A program made the position numbers and the translations under genes. From Alloalcanivorax gelatiniphagus (lineage in GTDB: Bacteria > Pseudomonadota > Gammaproteobacteria > Pseudomonadales > Alcanivoracaceae), in NCBI RefSeq assembly GCF_005938655.1, contig NZ_VCQT01000027.1:62001-126000 (forward strand): DNA of 64,000 nt, written 5' to 3'. This document shows, piece after piece, positions 8,931 to 18,015 of this stretch. The notes below the pieces were generated by a model. The model did not search any database and was not told the origin of the DNA. It was given only the letters and a program-made list of their open reading frames with translations. Within the stretch, counting starts at the first letter, position 1; the number at the start of each line of letters is the position of its first letter.

Positions 8931-10364
8931 TCAAGGCGCGTGCGGGACAGTGGCCTCGGCGACGCTTTCACTTCCCTTGCTGACCAGCGCCTGGCTGACG
9001 TCCCGCAGCCGGGCCACGGTGAGCAGCCCGGCGTCACGGTGCAGCCCCAGCCAGGCGTTGAGATAGTGGTAGCGGACCTCGGCCAGATCGCGGCGGGCCT
9101 GATGGGCCTGGCGTTGCGCTTCCAGCAGGTCCTGGTTGTTACGCTCACCGCCTTCCAGGCTGCGCCGGGTGGCGGTGACCAGTTGCTCGGCGCTGTCCGC
9201 CGCCAGGGCCAGCACCTGCAGCCTGTGGAGGTCGTCCTGGCATTCGAGCCAGCGCTGCTCCACCGCCGCCAGCACCGTCTCACGCTGTTCACGCAGCCGG
9301 TATTCGCTGGCCGCCCGCCGGGCCACCGCCTGACGCCGGGCGGCGCTGACGCCGCCGCCGTCGTACAGCGGCACGCTCAGTTGCAGGCCGATGGTGTCGG
9401 TGTCGTAGTGCTGGCCGTAGGTGGTTTCGCTGTCCGAGTCCGTGCGCCGGGTGCTGGCATACAGGCTGAGACGGGGAAAATGCCCGGCCCGCTGCCGTTC
9501 CACCTCCCCCTCCGCCACGCGCAGATCGCTGCGTTGCAGGCCCAGCACCGGGCTGTGTGCCCGCGCCTGCTGGAACCATTCGGGCAGCGTCATGGCCGGC
9601 AGTGGCGGCGCCCGGGGTGTGCTTTCCGGCAGCGTACCGGGCTCCACGGACAGGCCGGTGAGGGTATTCAGCCGGCGCCGCGCCAACGCCCATTGCTGCC
9701 GCGCGCCGATCAGCTCGGCCCGGGCCAGGGCCAGCCGTGATTCGGTTTCCAACTGCTCGGTGACGGTGCCCTCCCCGGCCCGCACCAGGGCCCCGTTGCG
9801 CTCGCGCAGTGCTTCCAGCACCGTCACCTGGCGCTCCGCCAGACGTTTCCGATCCCGGCCCAGCAGCACGCCGGTGTACGCCTCCAGGGTATCGGTGGCC
9901 AGGGTTTGCAGGCGCGCCTCGAATTCCAGCTCGGCGCGGGCCGCCCGGTCGTTGCCGATACGCCGCGCCACCCAGGCGCCGTAATCAAACAGCGGCTGCT
10001 CCAGGCGCAGGGCGGCGTTGTAGCTGCGGTAATCGCGCTGCTCGGTGACGGTGCCGAATTGGGAGTCCCGCTCCACCTCGGAACGGTTCTTGGCCCAGCC
10101 GTGGGTAAAGGTCAGGCTGGGGAGCAGGTTGGCGCGCCCCAGCGCCTTGAATTCCTGGCCGGCCTGGCGCTCCTGCAGCGCCGCCTGGAAACCGGCGTCG
10201 TGGCTCAGCGCCGCATCGAACGCCTGCTCCAGGGTCAAAGCAGGAAGCGCCGGGCTCAGCGCCCAGCACAGCACCAGCAGCAAGCCACGCCAACCCACAC
10301 GCCTGCCACTATGCCGACCGTAATACCGGCCGCAATGCCAGCCACCAGGGACAAGCGGACTCAT
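8931..10364 (-). CDS. TolC-family outer membrane protein of type I secretion (HasF-like)
   Basis: A 477-residue outer-membrane efflux protein with an N-terminal signal sequence (hydrophobic core GLLLVLCWALSPALPALT) and the TolC beginning LTLEQAFDAALSHDAGFQAALQERQAGQE. Two repeated halves of long coiled-coil helices alternate with barrel strands; LRLEQPLFDYGA and LQLSVPLYDGGGVSAAR are the paired strand segments. As a trimer it would form the exit duct for HasD-HasE. Its ATG overlaps the hasE stop (ATGA). Although generic TolC can serve many exporters, the operon position makes HasA its likely cargo. Confidence 0.92.
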   Translation of the reverse strand: MSPLVPGGWHCGRYYGRHSGRRVGWRGLLLVLCWALSPALPALTLEQAFDAALSHDAGFQAALQERQAGQEFKALGRANLLPSLTFTHGWAKNRSEVERDSQFGTVTEQRDYRSYNAALRLEQPLFDYGAWVARRIGNDRAARAELEFEARLQTLATDTLEAYTGVLLGRDRKRLAERQVTVLEALRERNGALVRAGEGTVTEQLETESRLALARAELIGARQQWALARRRLNTLTGLSVEPGTLPESTPRAPPLPAMTLPEWFQQARAHSPVLGLQRSDLRVAEGEVERQRAGHFPRLSLYASTRRTDSDSETTYGQHYDTDTIGLQLSVPLYDGGGVSAARRQAVARRAASEYRLREQRETVLAAVEQRWLECQDDLHRLQVLALAADSAEQLVTATRRSLEGGERNNQDLLEAQRQAHQARRDLAEVRYHYLNAWLGLHRDAGLLTVARLRDVSQALVSKGSESVAEATVPHAP

Positions 10365-11701
10365 TCGCCCTCCCAGGCCCGGGGCAGGCGATCCAGCAGC
10401 GGCTTGAACCAGTAGCTCAGCAGCGAACGCTCCCCGGTGCGCACGAAGGCCTGCACCGGCATGCCCGCCTGCAGCCGGGCGTCACCGAGCTGGCGCAGCG
10501 CCTCGGCGGGCACCTCGATGCGCGCGTTGTAGTAGGGCCGGTGATTGACCGGGTCCTCCAGGCGGTCGGCGGACACCTGCTCAACCCGGCCCGGTACCCG
10601 GGGCGTGCGGCTGCGGTTGAAGGCGGTGAACATCAGCTCCACCGGCAACCCGGGCGCCACCGTATCGATGCGGTCCACCGGCACCCGTGCTTCCACCCGC
10701 AGGGGTACACCGTCGGGCACGATCTCCATCAGGGTGTCACCGGCACCGACCACCGCGCCGGCGGTGTACAGGTTCAGGCCAACCACGCGGCCATCCGCCG
10801 GTGACAGCAGCCGGGTGTGGGCCTCCTGGTAGCGGGCCGCCGCCAACCGCTGCTCCTGGCGGGCCAGCTCCAGCCGTTGTTCAGCCAGCCTCTGCTCCAC
10901 CTCACGCTGGTGCTCACGGCGCAGGCCGTCCAGCTCGGCACGCAGTTCACCGATGCGGTTCTGCGCGGTGCGCGCCGCCGAGGTACTGGAGGCGCGCTCA
11001 CCGACCACCGCCGCCCGGCTTTCGCCCAGCTCCAGAATCCGGTTGCGTGGCACATAGTTCTGTTCCGCCAGGGGGCGCAGCGCCGCCAGCCGTTCATCGA
11101 GCAGCGCCAGCCGGCGGTCCTGGGCGGCGGCCCGGGCCCGGTGCCCGGCCAGGGAGGCTTGAACCCCGGCCAGGCTTTCCCGCAACGCCTGTTCCCGGGC
11201 GCCAAGAGCCAGCGCCCGGCTTTCCAGCAGCTCGCCCTGAAGGGCCAGGGCCGCCGCCAGGGCGGGGTCGTCCTTGGCCGCTGCTTGCAGCGCCGGGTCC
11301 GGCGCCAGTTTCTGGTCGCCCCGTTGCTCCGCTTCCAGGCGCGCCACCGTGGCGGCGGCCATGGCCCGATGGGCCTGGGCCGCCTGCCGTTCCGCCTGGG
11401 CGGTGTCCGGGTCCAGTTCCACCAGCACCTGGCCTTGGCGAACCGGTTCGCCCTCATCCACCCGCACCCGCGCCACCACGCCGGCGGCGGCAGGCTGCAC
11501 CGCCTGGCGGTGGCCGGTGACCATCACCGTGCCCTCCAGGGCCACGCCGGCGTCCAGCGGTGCTAGCGCCGCCCACAGCAAAAAGCCACCGAGGCCGGCG
11601 GCCAGTAGCCACCAACCCACCCGCGCCGCCGGCACGCCACTGCGTCGGGTAACCGGCCGGGAGGCCGGCACCATCCGGTCCAGGGATACGCCCGCGTTCA
11701 T
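10361..11701 (-). CDS. hasE: HlyD-family type I secretion periplasmic adaptor (HasE/PrtE)
   Basis: A 446-residue membrane fusion protein: a short cytoplasmic N-terminus, one transmembrane helix (about residues 28-48, WWLLAAGLGGFLLWAALAPLD), a biotinyl-lipoyl half domain (GVVARVRVDEGEPVRQGQVLVELD), a long coiled coil rich in Arg/Glu/Ala, then the second lipoyl half (LLSPADGRVVGLNLYTAGAVVGAGD) and a beta-barrel domain. It links the ABC exporter HasD to the TolC duct. Four-base overlaps with the genes on both sides indicate one translational unit. Confidence 0.93.
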   Translation of the reverse strand: MNAGVSLDRMVPASRPVTRRSGVPAARVGWWLLAAGLGGFLLWAALAPLDAGVALEGTVMVTGHRQAVQPAAAGVVARVRVDEGEPVRQGQVLVELDPDTAQAERQAAQAHRAMAAATVARLEAEQRGDQKLAPDPALQAAAKDDPALAAALALQGELLESRALALGAREQALRESLAGVQASLAGHRARAAAQDRRLALLDERLAALRPLAEQNYVPRNRILELGESRAAVVGERASSTSAARTAQNRIGELRAELDGLRREHQREVEQRLAEQRLELARQEQRLAAARYQEAHTRLLSPADGRVVGLNLYTAGAVVGAGDTLMEIVPDGVPLRVEARVPVDRIDTVAPGLPVELMFTAFNRSRTPRVPGRVEQVSADRLEDPVNHRPYYNARIEVPAEALRQLGDARLQAGMPVQAFVRTGERSLLSYWFKPLLDRLPRAWEGE

Positions 11702-13437
11702 CGTGCCGCCCCCCAGTTGCCCATGCGGTAGCCAGCGGCCGCCGCCGGCGTGGCGCCCTCCCGGGCGGCGCGCAGGCTTTCCAGTACCTTGCCGGTGGGC
11801 CCGAAGGCCCGGGCGGTTCCGCCACTCAGCGCCAGCAGCTTATCGGTGCACGCCAGCACCCCGGCCCGGTGGGTGATCAACACCACGGTGCGGCCACGCT
11901 CCTTGAGCCCGCGCAGGGTGGCCGCCAACGCCGCCTCACCCCGTTCGTCCAGGTTGGCATTGGGTTCGTCCAGCACCAGCAGCACCGGCTCGCCGTACAA
12001 CGCCCGGGCCAGCCCGATGCGCTGTTTCTGGCCACCGGAAAGGCCGGCGCCGCCGTCCCCCAGCACGGTGTCATAGCCCTGGGGCAAGCGCAGGATCATG
12101 TCGTGCACGCCGGCCTCGGTGGCCGCCGCCACCACGCTGTCCGCGTGCACCGGGCCAAAGCGGGCGATGTTCTCGGCCACGCTGCCGGCGAACAACGCCA
12201 CATCCTGGGGCAGGTAACCCAGCCATGGCCCCAGGCGTTCCCGGTCCCAGCCGTGCAGGTCGGCGCCGTCCAGCCGCACCTTGCCGGTCCGCGCCGGCCA
12301 CACGCCCACCAGGGCCCGGGCCAGGGACGATTTTCCGGAGCCGGATTCCCCCACCACGCCGAGGATTTCCCCGGCCGCCAGGGAGAACGACAGACCCGAC
12401 AGGGTGACGCGCTGGCCCGCCGGCGGCACCACCGTCAGCCCTTCCACGGCCAGCGCCCCGGCCGGGGCCGGCAGCGCCAGCCCGGCCGCCGGTGCCGGGT
12501 AGCTGGAAAGCAGCAGGCAAAGACGCCGGTGGGCAAGACGGGTACCACTCCATTGCCGCCATACCCCCACTACCTGCTCCACCGGTGCCAGCATGCGGCC
12601 AATCAGAATCGAACCGGCGATCATCATGCCCGGGGTCAGATCACCCTGGATCGCCAGCCAGGCGCCGCCGCCCAGCATCAGCGATTGCAGGGCAATGCGC
12701 AGGGTGCGCGTGAGGGCGGTCATCAGCGCCGCCCGTTCGCTGGCCAGGTGTTGTTGATCCACCGCCTCGCCATGGGGCGCGGCCCAGCGGCCACGCACCC
12801 GGCCCAGCATGCCCATGGCCTGAATCGTCTCCGCCTGGCGGATCTGGTCGCCGGCCAATTTGCCGGCCTCGGCGTTAAGGCGGCCGGATTGCCGCAGTGG
12901 TTGCCGTGACCAGCGCTCATTGATCAGCGCCAGCGCCAGCAGCAACAAGGCGCCGACCAGCGCCAGCGCGCCCAGCAACGGGTGGAACAGGAACAGCACC
13001 AGCAGATACAGCGGCGCCCAGGGGGCGTCGAAGAACGCGAAGATGGCATTGCCGGTAAGAAACTGGCGCACCTGATTAAGGTCGCTCACCGCCTGGGCCG
13101 CCGGGTTGGCGCCACCGGCCAGTTGCCGGTCGAACGCCGCCCCATAGACGCGGGCCGCCAGCCGGCGGTCCAGGGCGTCGCCCAGACGGATCACCAGCAA
13201 ACCGCGCAGCCATTCCAGCGCCCCCATCAAGGCGTACAGGCCCAGCACCAACACCGTCAGCATCAGCAGGGTGTCGCCGTTGCCGGAGGACAGCACCCGG
13301 TCGTAAACCTGCAACATGTACAACGCCGGCAGCAGCATCAGCAGATTGATGGCGGCGCTGAACGCGGCCACCGACCCCAGCAGGCCGCGCTGCTCGGTGA
13401 GCGCGGCGCGCACCTCGTCCACTTGGGCGGCTTTCAT
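11698..13437 (-). CDS. hasD: Type I secretion ABC permease/ATPase (HasD/PrtD)
   Basis: A 579-residue half-transporter: six membrane helices in the first 320 residues, then an ATPase domain with Walker A GESGSGKSS (about 365), signature LSGGQKQR (about 469) and Walker B LLVLDEP (about 492). It has no N-terminal peptidase domain, as expected for the PrtD/HasD group that recognises an uncleaved C-terminal secretion signal. The hemophore HasA, with a C-terminal signal, is two genes upstream. Start overlaps the stop of the GloVer-repeat gene. Confidence 0.94.
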   Translation of the reverse strand: MKAAQVDEVRAALTEQRGLLGSVAAFSAAINLLMLLPALYMLQVYDRVLSSGNGDTLLMLTVLVLGLYALMGALEWLRGLLVIRLGDALDRRLAARVYGAAFDRQLAGGANPAAQAVSDLNQVRQFLTGNAIFAFFDAPWAPLYLLVLFLFHPLLGALALVGALLLLALALINERWSRQPLRQSGRLNAEAGKLAGDQIRQAETIQAMGMLGRVRGRWAAPHGEAVDQQHLASERAALMTALTRTLRIALQSLMLGGGAWLAIQGDLTPGMMIAGSILIGRMLAPVEQVVGVWRQWSGTRLAHRRLCLLLSSYPAPAAGLALPAPAGALAVEGLTVVPPAGQRVTLSGLSFSLAAGEILGVVGESGSGKSSLARALVGVWPARTGKVRLDGADLHGWDRERLGPWLGYLPQDVALFAGSVAENIARFGPVHADSVVAAATEAGVHDMILRLPQGYDTVLGDGGAGLSGGQKQRIGLARALYGEPVLLVLDEPNANLDERGEAALAATLRGLKERGRTVVLITHRAGVLACTDKLLALSGGTARAFGPTGKVLESLRAAREGATPAAAAGYRMGNWGAAR

Positions 13438-15326
13438 GAAAGACCCCGCCGACGCCCCAGCAACAGCGCCAGACCGGCCAGCAAAAACGGGCCCAGGCCA
13501 CCGCCGCTGCCATTGCCGTACTCGACGCTGTTGCCGTCCTTGGTGCGATCCGCGCCGCCCACGGACAGCACCGCCCGGTTCGCGATCTGGCCACCGGTGA
13601 GCGCGTTTTCACAGGTCAGGGTGTAATAATAAAGCTCGGCCTTCGGCGGGCTTACCGTCCAATCGCCAACCGGGGCGCGAGGCCCGCTCCAGCCATCACC
13701 CTCATAGCCACCGCTGGCCACGCAGTTCAGGGTGTGCTGGGAGGTCCAGATCACCGTGGCGGTTTCGCCCTGGTCGATGTCCACCGGCGAGGTGGTCACC
13801 GTGACCCGGGCGCGGGGGGCGCTCGGGTCCAGATTGACCTGGAACACCGTGCCATTTCCTTTAACCAACTTGCCGGCCCCGTTGATATATTCCTCGCCGC
13901 CACTATTGTTCGCGCCATAGAGCCGGCCATCGCTCCCGGCCGTGAGCCCCGTAGGGAAACCGCCGATCGTTCCAACAAAGCTGTACAAAAACTCGAAGCC
14001 GCTTTCCAGCACGGTACCGTCCCGCACGTCGATCGCCCGCGGGTCGATGCGATAGAGGGTGCCGCCATAGGACCGCGCCGGGGTGCCCGGCGCCGCCGGG
14101 TCATAGTCCGCCGATTGCGGTACGCCGCTTTGCCCGCCGCTAAGGGTGGTGCCGTAGATATTGCCATCGGCGCCCACCGCCAGCGGCCCGCGCGGCAGTA
14201 CGCCATCGTCGCCGGAGAAAAGGTGCAGGAGGGTGAAATCACTGCCGTCGGGCCGTACCCGGTACACCGCGCCATAGAGAATCCCGCCGTCGTAATACGG
14301 CGGCGGTCCGAGATAGCGTTCGGGAAAGGATTTCGCTTCCAGGCGGCCCGCGCATAACGGCAAGGTCATCATATATTGCGCATTGGCCGGGTTATCGAAT
14401 ATGCCCTTGGCCTTGCAGTTGGCCACAGAGGTGGTGCCGTACAGGTAACCGTCCGGGCCCACCACTGGCCAGGCCAGCACATCGTCCTCGTGCGAGCTAT
14501 AGCATCTGGTCGAGTTGCAGTAACGCCAGGGCAGCTCCCCTTCCGCCAATGTGAAGGTATGCACGATCTCGAAACTGCCTGGTTGCTCCGGGTCGAGCCG
14601 GTAAAGGGCCCCGGTGGGAGTATCCGGCGCCGAGGGCGTGCCCGGCATATAGGGGATGCCGCGCTGGTAGGCGATCAGACCGTAAAGCAGACCATCGTCG
14701 CCGGCGATCAGGCCATTCAGGTGCTGCGGAAACTCGGACAGCTCAGCGGAAAAAGTGTGCACGATGCGCGGAGACGCCCGGGCATCGTCCAGGTCCAGAG
14801 CGAACAGCTGGCCTTCGCCGTCCGGGGTCCGGTCCAGGCCATAGAGGGTGCGCCCCTGAATCAGCAACACGCCATTGGGCTGATTGAGATCGGCGACCTT
14901 TTCCGCGACACCACCATCGGATTCGGTGCGGTAGAGCAATCCGGGCCCGCGACTCAGGACGCTTGTCGCCAGGCCGACACCATAGAAACGCCCGCTTTCC
15001 GGGTCATGCACCAGCGGGCCACCGCTGTACAAGCCACTCCGGGTGAGTTCCGGAAAGGCCTCACTGAAATCAGTCGGCACTTGATACTGGGCCGGGTAAT
15101 CCGGCAGCACGAAAAGCCCGACCGCTGTCGCGCCGTAAAGCTGCTCCCCCACCAGGATGGGCGGCACCGTGGGCCGCACGGCCGGCGGCCAGGTGGTGTC
15201 GCCACTGGTACCCCGAAAGGTGGTCAGGTTGAGCACCTCCACCGGCTCGCCGGCGGCAAGCGTCAACGGCATGGCGCATAACAGCGCGGCGGCGGTGAGT
15301 GCCCGGAGGGCGGCGACGACGGGCAT
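13434..15326 (-). CDS. GloVer-repeat protein with Ig-like domain and GlyGly-CTERM-like tail
   Basis: A 630-residue exported protein with a signal peptide (start ATG 15326, GGAG six bases upstream; AAALLCAMPLTLAAGE). Most of it is a set of repeats of the 'choice-of-anchor GloVer' type, recognisable by LYGTTS, IYGTTLSGG and LYGANNSGG next to predicted-propeller-like GxDG segments. Near the end is an Ig-like domain (about 510-600), then NGSGGGLGPFLLAGLALLLG plus RRR: a Gly-rich, hydrophobic, basic GlyGly-CTERM-like sorting tail, which in known systems is cut by rhombosortase after export. It lies between hasA and hasD and shares the architecture of the protein at 16294. A role in heme capture or release at the surface is my inference; no function is known to me. 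Confidence 0.72.
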   Translation of the reverse strand: MPVVAALRALTAAALLCAMPLTLAAGEPVEVLNLTTFRGTSGDTTWPPAVRPTVPPILVGEQLYGATAVGLFVLPDYPAQYQVPTDFSEAFPELTRSGLYSGGPLVHDPESGRFYGVGLATSVLSRGPGLLYRTESDGGVAEKVADLNQPNGVLLIQGRTLYGLDRTPDGEGQLFALDLDDARASPRIVHTFSAELSEFPQHLNGLIAGDDGLLYGLIAYQRGIPYMPGTPSAPDTPTGALYRLDPEQPGSFEIVHTFTLAEGELPWRYCNSTRCYSSHEDDVLAWPVVGPDGYLYGTTSVANCKAKGIFDNPANAQYMMTLPLCAGRLEAKSFPERYLGPPPYYDGGILYGAVYRVRPDGSDFTLLHLFSGDDGVLPRGPLAVGADGNIYGTTLSGGQSGVPQSADYDPAAPGTPARSYGGTLYRIDPRAIDVRDGTVLESGFEFLYSFVGTIGGFPTGLTAGSDGRLYGANNSGGEEYINGAGKLVKGNGTVFQVNLDPSAPRARVTVTTSPVDIDQGETATVIWTSQHTLNCVASGGYEGDGWSGPRAPVGDWTVSPPKAELYYYTLTCENALTGGQIANRAVLSVGGADRTKDGNSVEYGNGSGGGLGPFLLAGLALLLGRRRGLS

Positions 15327-15374
15327 GACGTTCTCCATAAAAAACAAGTTCGTAACAACAAGAGCGGTCATAAG

Positions 15375-15408
15375 GAAAAAATCGCCCGCCGCGAACACGC
15401 GGCGGACG
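15375..15408 (-). terminator. Rho-independent terminator after hasA
   Basis: On the minus strand a GC-rich stem (GTCCGCCGCG/CGCGGCGGGC with a four-base loop) is followed by a run of six T. It starts about 20 bases after the hasA stop. Partial termination here would give more hemophore mRNA than downstream exporter mRNA. Confidence 0.75.
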
Positions 15409-15427
15409 ATGGACGGACACGAATCGA

Positions 15428-16114
15428 TCAGGCCGCCAGTTCCAGCTCGGTTTCCGTCGCTACGGAGACACCCAGCAGTTCGGCCACGGCGGACTCATAG
15501 ACCTCGGAGCCGATATTTCCGTCAATGGCCGCCCACAACGCGGAAGCATCACCGTCCTTGAGGCCATTGATGATGTTGTGGGTATCGTTATTGCCGTCGT
15601 TGCGGTCGATCACCTCGCCGTTGGCGTCCAGGCCGCCGTTAAGGCCGATGGTGTCCAGGCCGTCGATGGTCACCAGTTCTTCGGTGAAGTAGTACTCACC
15701 GTTGGCGTCCTGGCTCAGGCCGCTGCCGAAGGTGATGGAGCCGATTTCGCCGTACAGGGTGTGGGTGGGGCCGGCGAAGAAGGTGTAGTTCAGGTACTCA
15801 CCGCTGGCCGCCTGCACGATAAAGCCCAGGTCCAGGCCGGGGGCTTCACCTTCGGAGGCGTACTGGGTGCCGGAGAAGGTTCCGAAGTTGCCCCAAAAGC
15901 CCAGGTCCACTTCCGGGTTCGGGTCTTCGGCGCCGGCGAAGGCACCCGGGTTATTGCCGTGATCGGCGATCTCGAAATGTTCGTTATAGAAGGGCAGAAA
16001 ACCATCTTCTTTCACGAAGTCGGTTTCCTGTTCATTGTCGGTGTAAAGGCCGTCAGCTGCATCCCATTGGCTGTAGTTGCCGAAGGTAGCCGAGTAAGTC
16101 ACGGTAATGCTCAT
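15428..16114 (-). CDS. hasA: Heme acquisition hemophore HasA
   Basis: A 228-residue secreted heme-binding protein. It begins like HasA (SITVTYSATFGNYSQWD) and keeps GTQYA (82-86), NYTFFAGPTHTLYG (109-122) and the FGSGLS stretch. By alignment in my head Tyr110 and His118 correspond to Serratia HasA Tyr75 and its partner His83. The loop carrying His32 in Serratia is replaced by a longer acidic insert (about 24-75) with His46 and His52 as the only obvious candidates. The C-terminus ELELAA resembles the uncleaved secretion signal of HasA (ELLAA), and there is no N-terminal signal peptide. GGAG precedes the ATG. At 228 residues it is longer than the 188-205 usual. It would pass heme to HasR. Confidence 0.92.
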   Translation of the reverse strand: MSITVTYSATFGNYSQWDAADGLYTDNEQETDFVKEDGFLPFYNEHFEIADHGNNPGAFAGAEDPNPEVDLGFWGNFGTFSGTQYASEGEAPGLDLGFIVQAASGEYLNYTFFAGPTHTLYGEIGSITFGSGLSQDANGEYYFTEELVTIDGLDTIGLNGGLDANGEVIDRNDGNNDTHNIINGLKDGDASALWAAIDGNIGSEVYESAVAELLGVSVATETELELAA

Positions 16115-16293
16115 GGTAAATCTCCTTACTGAGTCATTGAGAGAGCGGCGCGCCGTCCCGGCGGCGCCGCCGTTGGAACCGGCACCGGTAACCCGATGCC
16201 GTAACTGACCGGCGTTCCCTACCGGTGCTCTCCGAGGCTGGCCCTGGCTGGCATTCGGATGATCGTTGCTGTCCCATTGCTATCGCTGTTCGC

Positions 16294-17997
16294 TCAGGCG
16301 GCGCGACGGCGGAGCAGCACCGCCAGCGCCAGCAGCATCAGGTAGTGGGCGCTACCGCCGCCGCCGCCACCGCCGCCGCTTTCTTCTTCACTGCCTTCAG
16401 TGCCTTCACCGCTGCTGGCGTTCACGGTGACGGTGGCGCTGGCGGACACGGTTTGGTCGTCGCCGTCCACGCAGGTCAGGGTGTAGGTGAATTCGCCGGT
16501 CACGTCCGGGGTCAGGGTTTCACTGCCCTGCAGCGCCTTGTTGCCGCCCCACTTGCCTTCGCCCACGCACTGGTCGGCGCCGGTGACGGACCAGGTCAGG
16601 GTGGTGCTTTCGCCTTCGGTGAGGGTGGCGGGTTGCGCTTGAATATCGATGTTGGCCGTGGCGGGCAGAGGCAGATCCAGGGCGTAAACGGTGCCGTTGC
16701 CGGTGGCGTTGTTGGCGGCCACCGTGTCGCCGGTGGCGCCACCGAAGCGGGTGGCGCCGTACAGGATCTGGGTTGCCTGGTTCACCGGCCCGGCGCTCAA
16801 GCCATTGGCGAAGGCACCGTCGCTCTCCACGTCGAACAGATGCAGCAGCTCATAGGCGTCGTCGGCGCGGTCGGTGGCGGCGCCGACGCGAATGCGGTAG
16901 AGCGCGCCGGCGCCGGCCGCGCTGGTGCGCTCGGTGGTGCCATAGAGATTACCGTCCCGGGCCAGCACCAGCGGGCCCCGGGGGGTCTCGCCGTCTTCGT
17001 CTTCACCGTCGCCGAAGCGGTGCAGCACGGTGAAGCTGTCCGCATCGCCAATCCGATAGCGCCAAACGATCAGGGTGGTGGTGCCGTACAGCCATTCGCC
17101 ATCCCATACCAGCGCCTGCTGACCGGCGTCATTGCCCTTGATTTCGCCTTCGGCGTTTTTGGCGAAGGTGTGCAGCAAGGTCACCGGCGTGGCGCCCCGG
17201 CCCACCGCCTGGGAAAGGTCGACGCTGAACAGGGTGCCGGCGGTTTCGTCGCCGTCGGGCACGGAGGACACATCCCCGGCCCCGCCGGATTGGTCTCGCA
17301 CGTTGATGCCGTAAAGCATGCCGGCGGCATCATCCACCGCCAACGCCACCGGGTACTGCCCTTTCAAATAGATGCTGTGTGGGCCGCCGTCGCCCTCCAC
17401 GTACGCCGGCAACTGAAAGTCCACCAGCCAAGTCAGAGCGCCATCGGCATCGAGCCGGAACAGGCCGTTGCCGAGACGGCCGGTGCCGCCGCCAAAATAG
17501 ACATTGTCGTCGGCGTCCACGGCGAACAGTCCGCGCGGCCTGAAGGCCTCTTCCGAGCCCCCCGGCAGCGCGCCGCTCACAGCATTGACGGGCGTGCCGC
17601 CGGCCACCCAGCGAAACAGGCCCGGCGTGCCCATGAAGGGCGAGGAACCCAGGTAGGCTCGCCCCTGGCTGTCCACCACCAGACCGGTGCCCAGCCCGAG
17701 CGCGCCGGCCTCGGCGAACGCCGACGCCTGATAAGCCGGGGCCGGCCCATCCTGCAATTGGTAGTAGGTTCCAGCCATGGCGCCGCCACCCATCGACGTC
17801 ACCCCCAGCAGCGCGCCGTCATCGGCCCGGTACACCGGCGGCTGATACGGATTGGCGCCGTTGCCGGCGTCGGCGGCTTCAAAATGATGCAGCACCCGGG
17901 GGGTGAGGTCCGCCAGCGCCGGGGTGCCCACCGTCATCAGTGTCAGGCCCAGGCCAAGAAGGCGCGCCGGGGCGCCGGAAAAAACAGAACGGGTCAT
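16294..17997 (-). CDS. GloVer-repeat protein with Ig-like domain and GlyGly-CTERM-like tail (paralog)
   Basis: A 567-residue exported protein paralogous in layout to the one at 13434. A signal peptide (LTLMTVGTPALAD) precedes repeats with LYGTTERTSAAG, LYGATRFGG and related GloVer signatures, then an Ig-like domain (about 455-535) and an acidic linker ending in eight glycines, a hydrophobic stretch and RRR. This is a GlyGly-CTERM-like tail. It lies 18 bases downstream of hasR and 179 bases upstream of hasA; GGAG stands before its ATG. The Ig-like domains of both paralogs carry two cysteines each in similar positions. Function unknown; placement between receptor and hemophore suggests a surface role in heme uptake. 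Confidence 0.72.
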   Translation of the reverse strand: MTRSVFSGAPARLLGLGLTLMTVGTPALADLTPRVLHHFEAADAGNGANPYQPPVYRADDGALLGVTSMGGGAMAGTYYQLQDGPAPAYQASAFAEAGALGLGTGLVVDSQGRAYLGSSPFMGTPGLFRWVAGGTPVNAVSGALPGGSEEAFRPRGLFAVDADDNVYFGGGTGRLGNGLFRLDADGALTWLVDFQLPAYVEGDGGPHSIYLKGQYPVALAVDDAAGMLYGINVRDQSGGAGDVSSVPDGDETAGTLFSVDLSQAVGRGATPVTLLHTFAKNAEGEIKGNDAGQQALVWDGEWLYGTTTLIVWRYRIGDADSFTVLHRFGDGEDEDGETPRGPLVLARDGNLYGTTERTSAAGAGALYRIRVGAATDRADDAYELLHLFDVESDGAFANGLSAGPVNQATQILYGATRFGGATGDTVAANNATGNGTVYALDLPLPATANIDIQAQPATLTEGESTTLTWSVTGADQCVGEGKWGGNKALQGSETLTPDVTGEFTYTLTCVDGDDQTVSASATVTVNASSGEGTEGSEEESGGGGGGGGSAHYLMLLALAVLLRRRAA

Positions 17998-18015
17998 ATC
18001 AGGCTCCTGAAAAAA

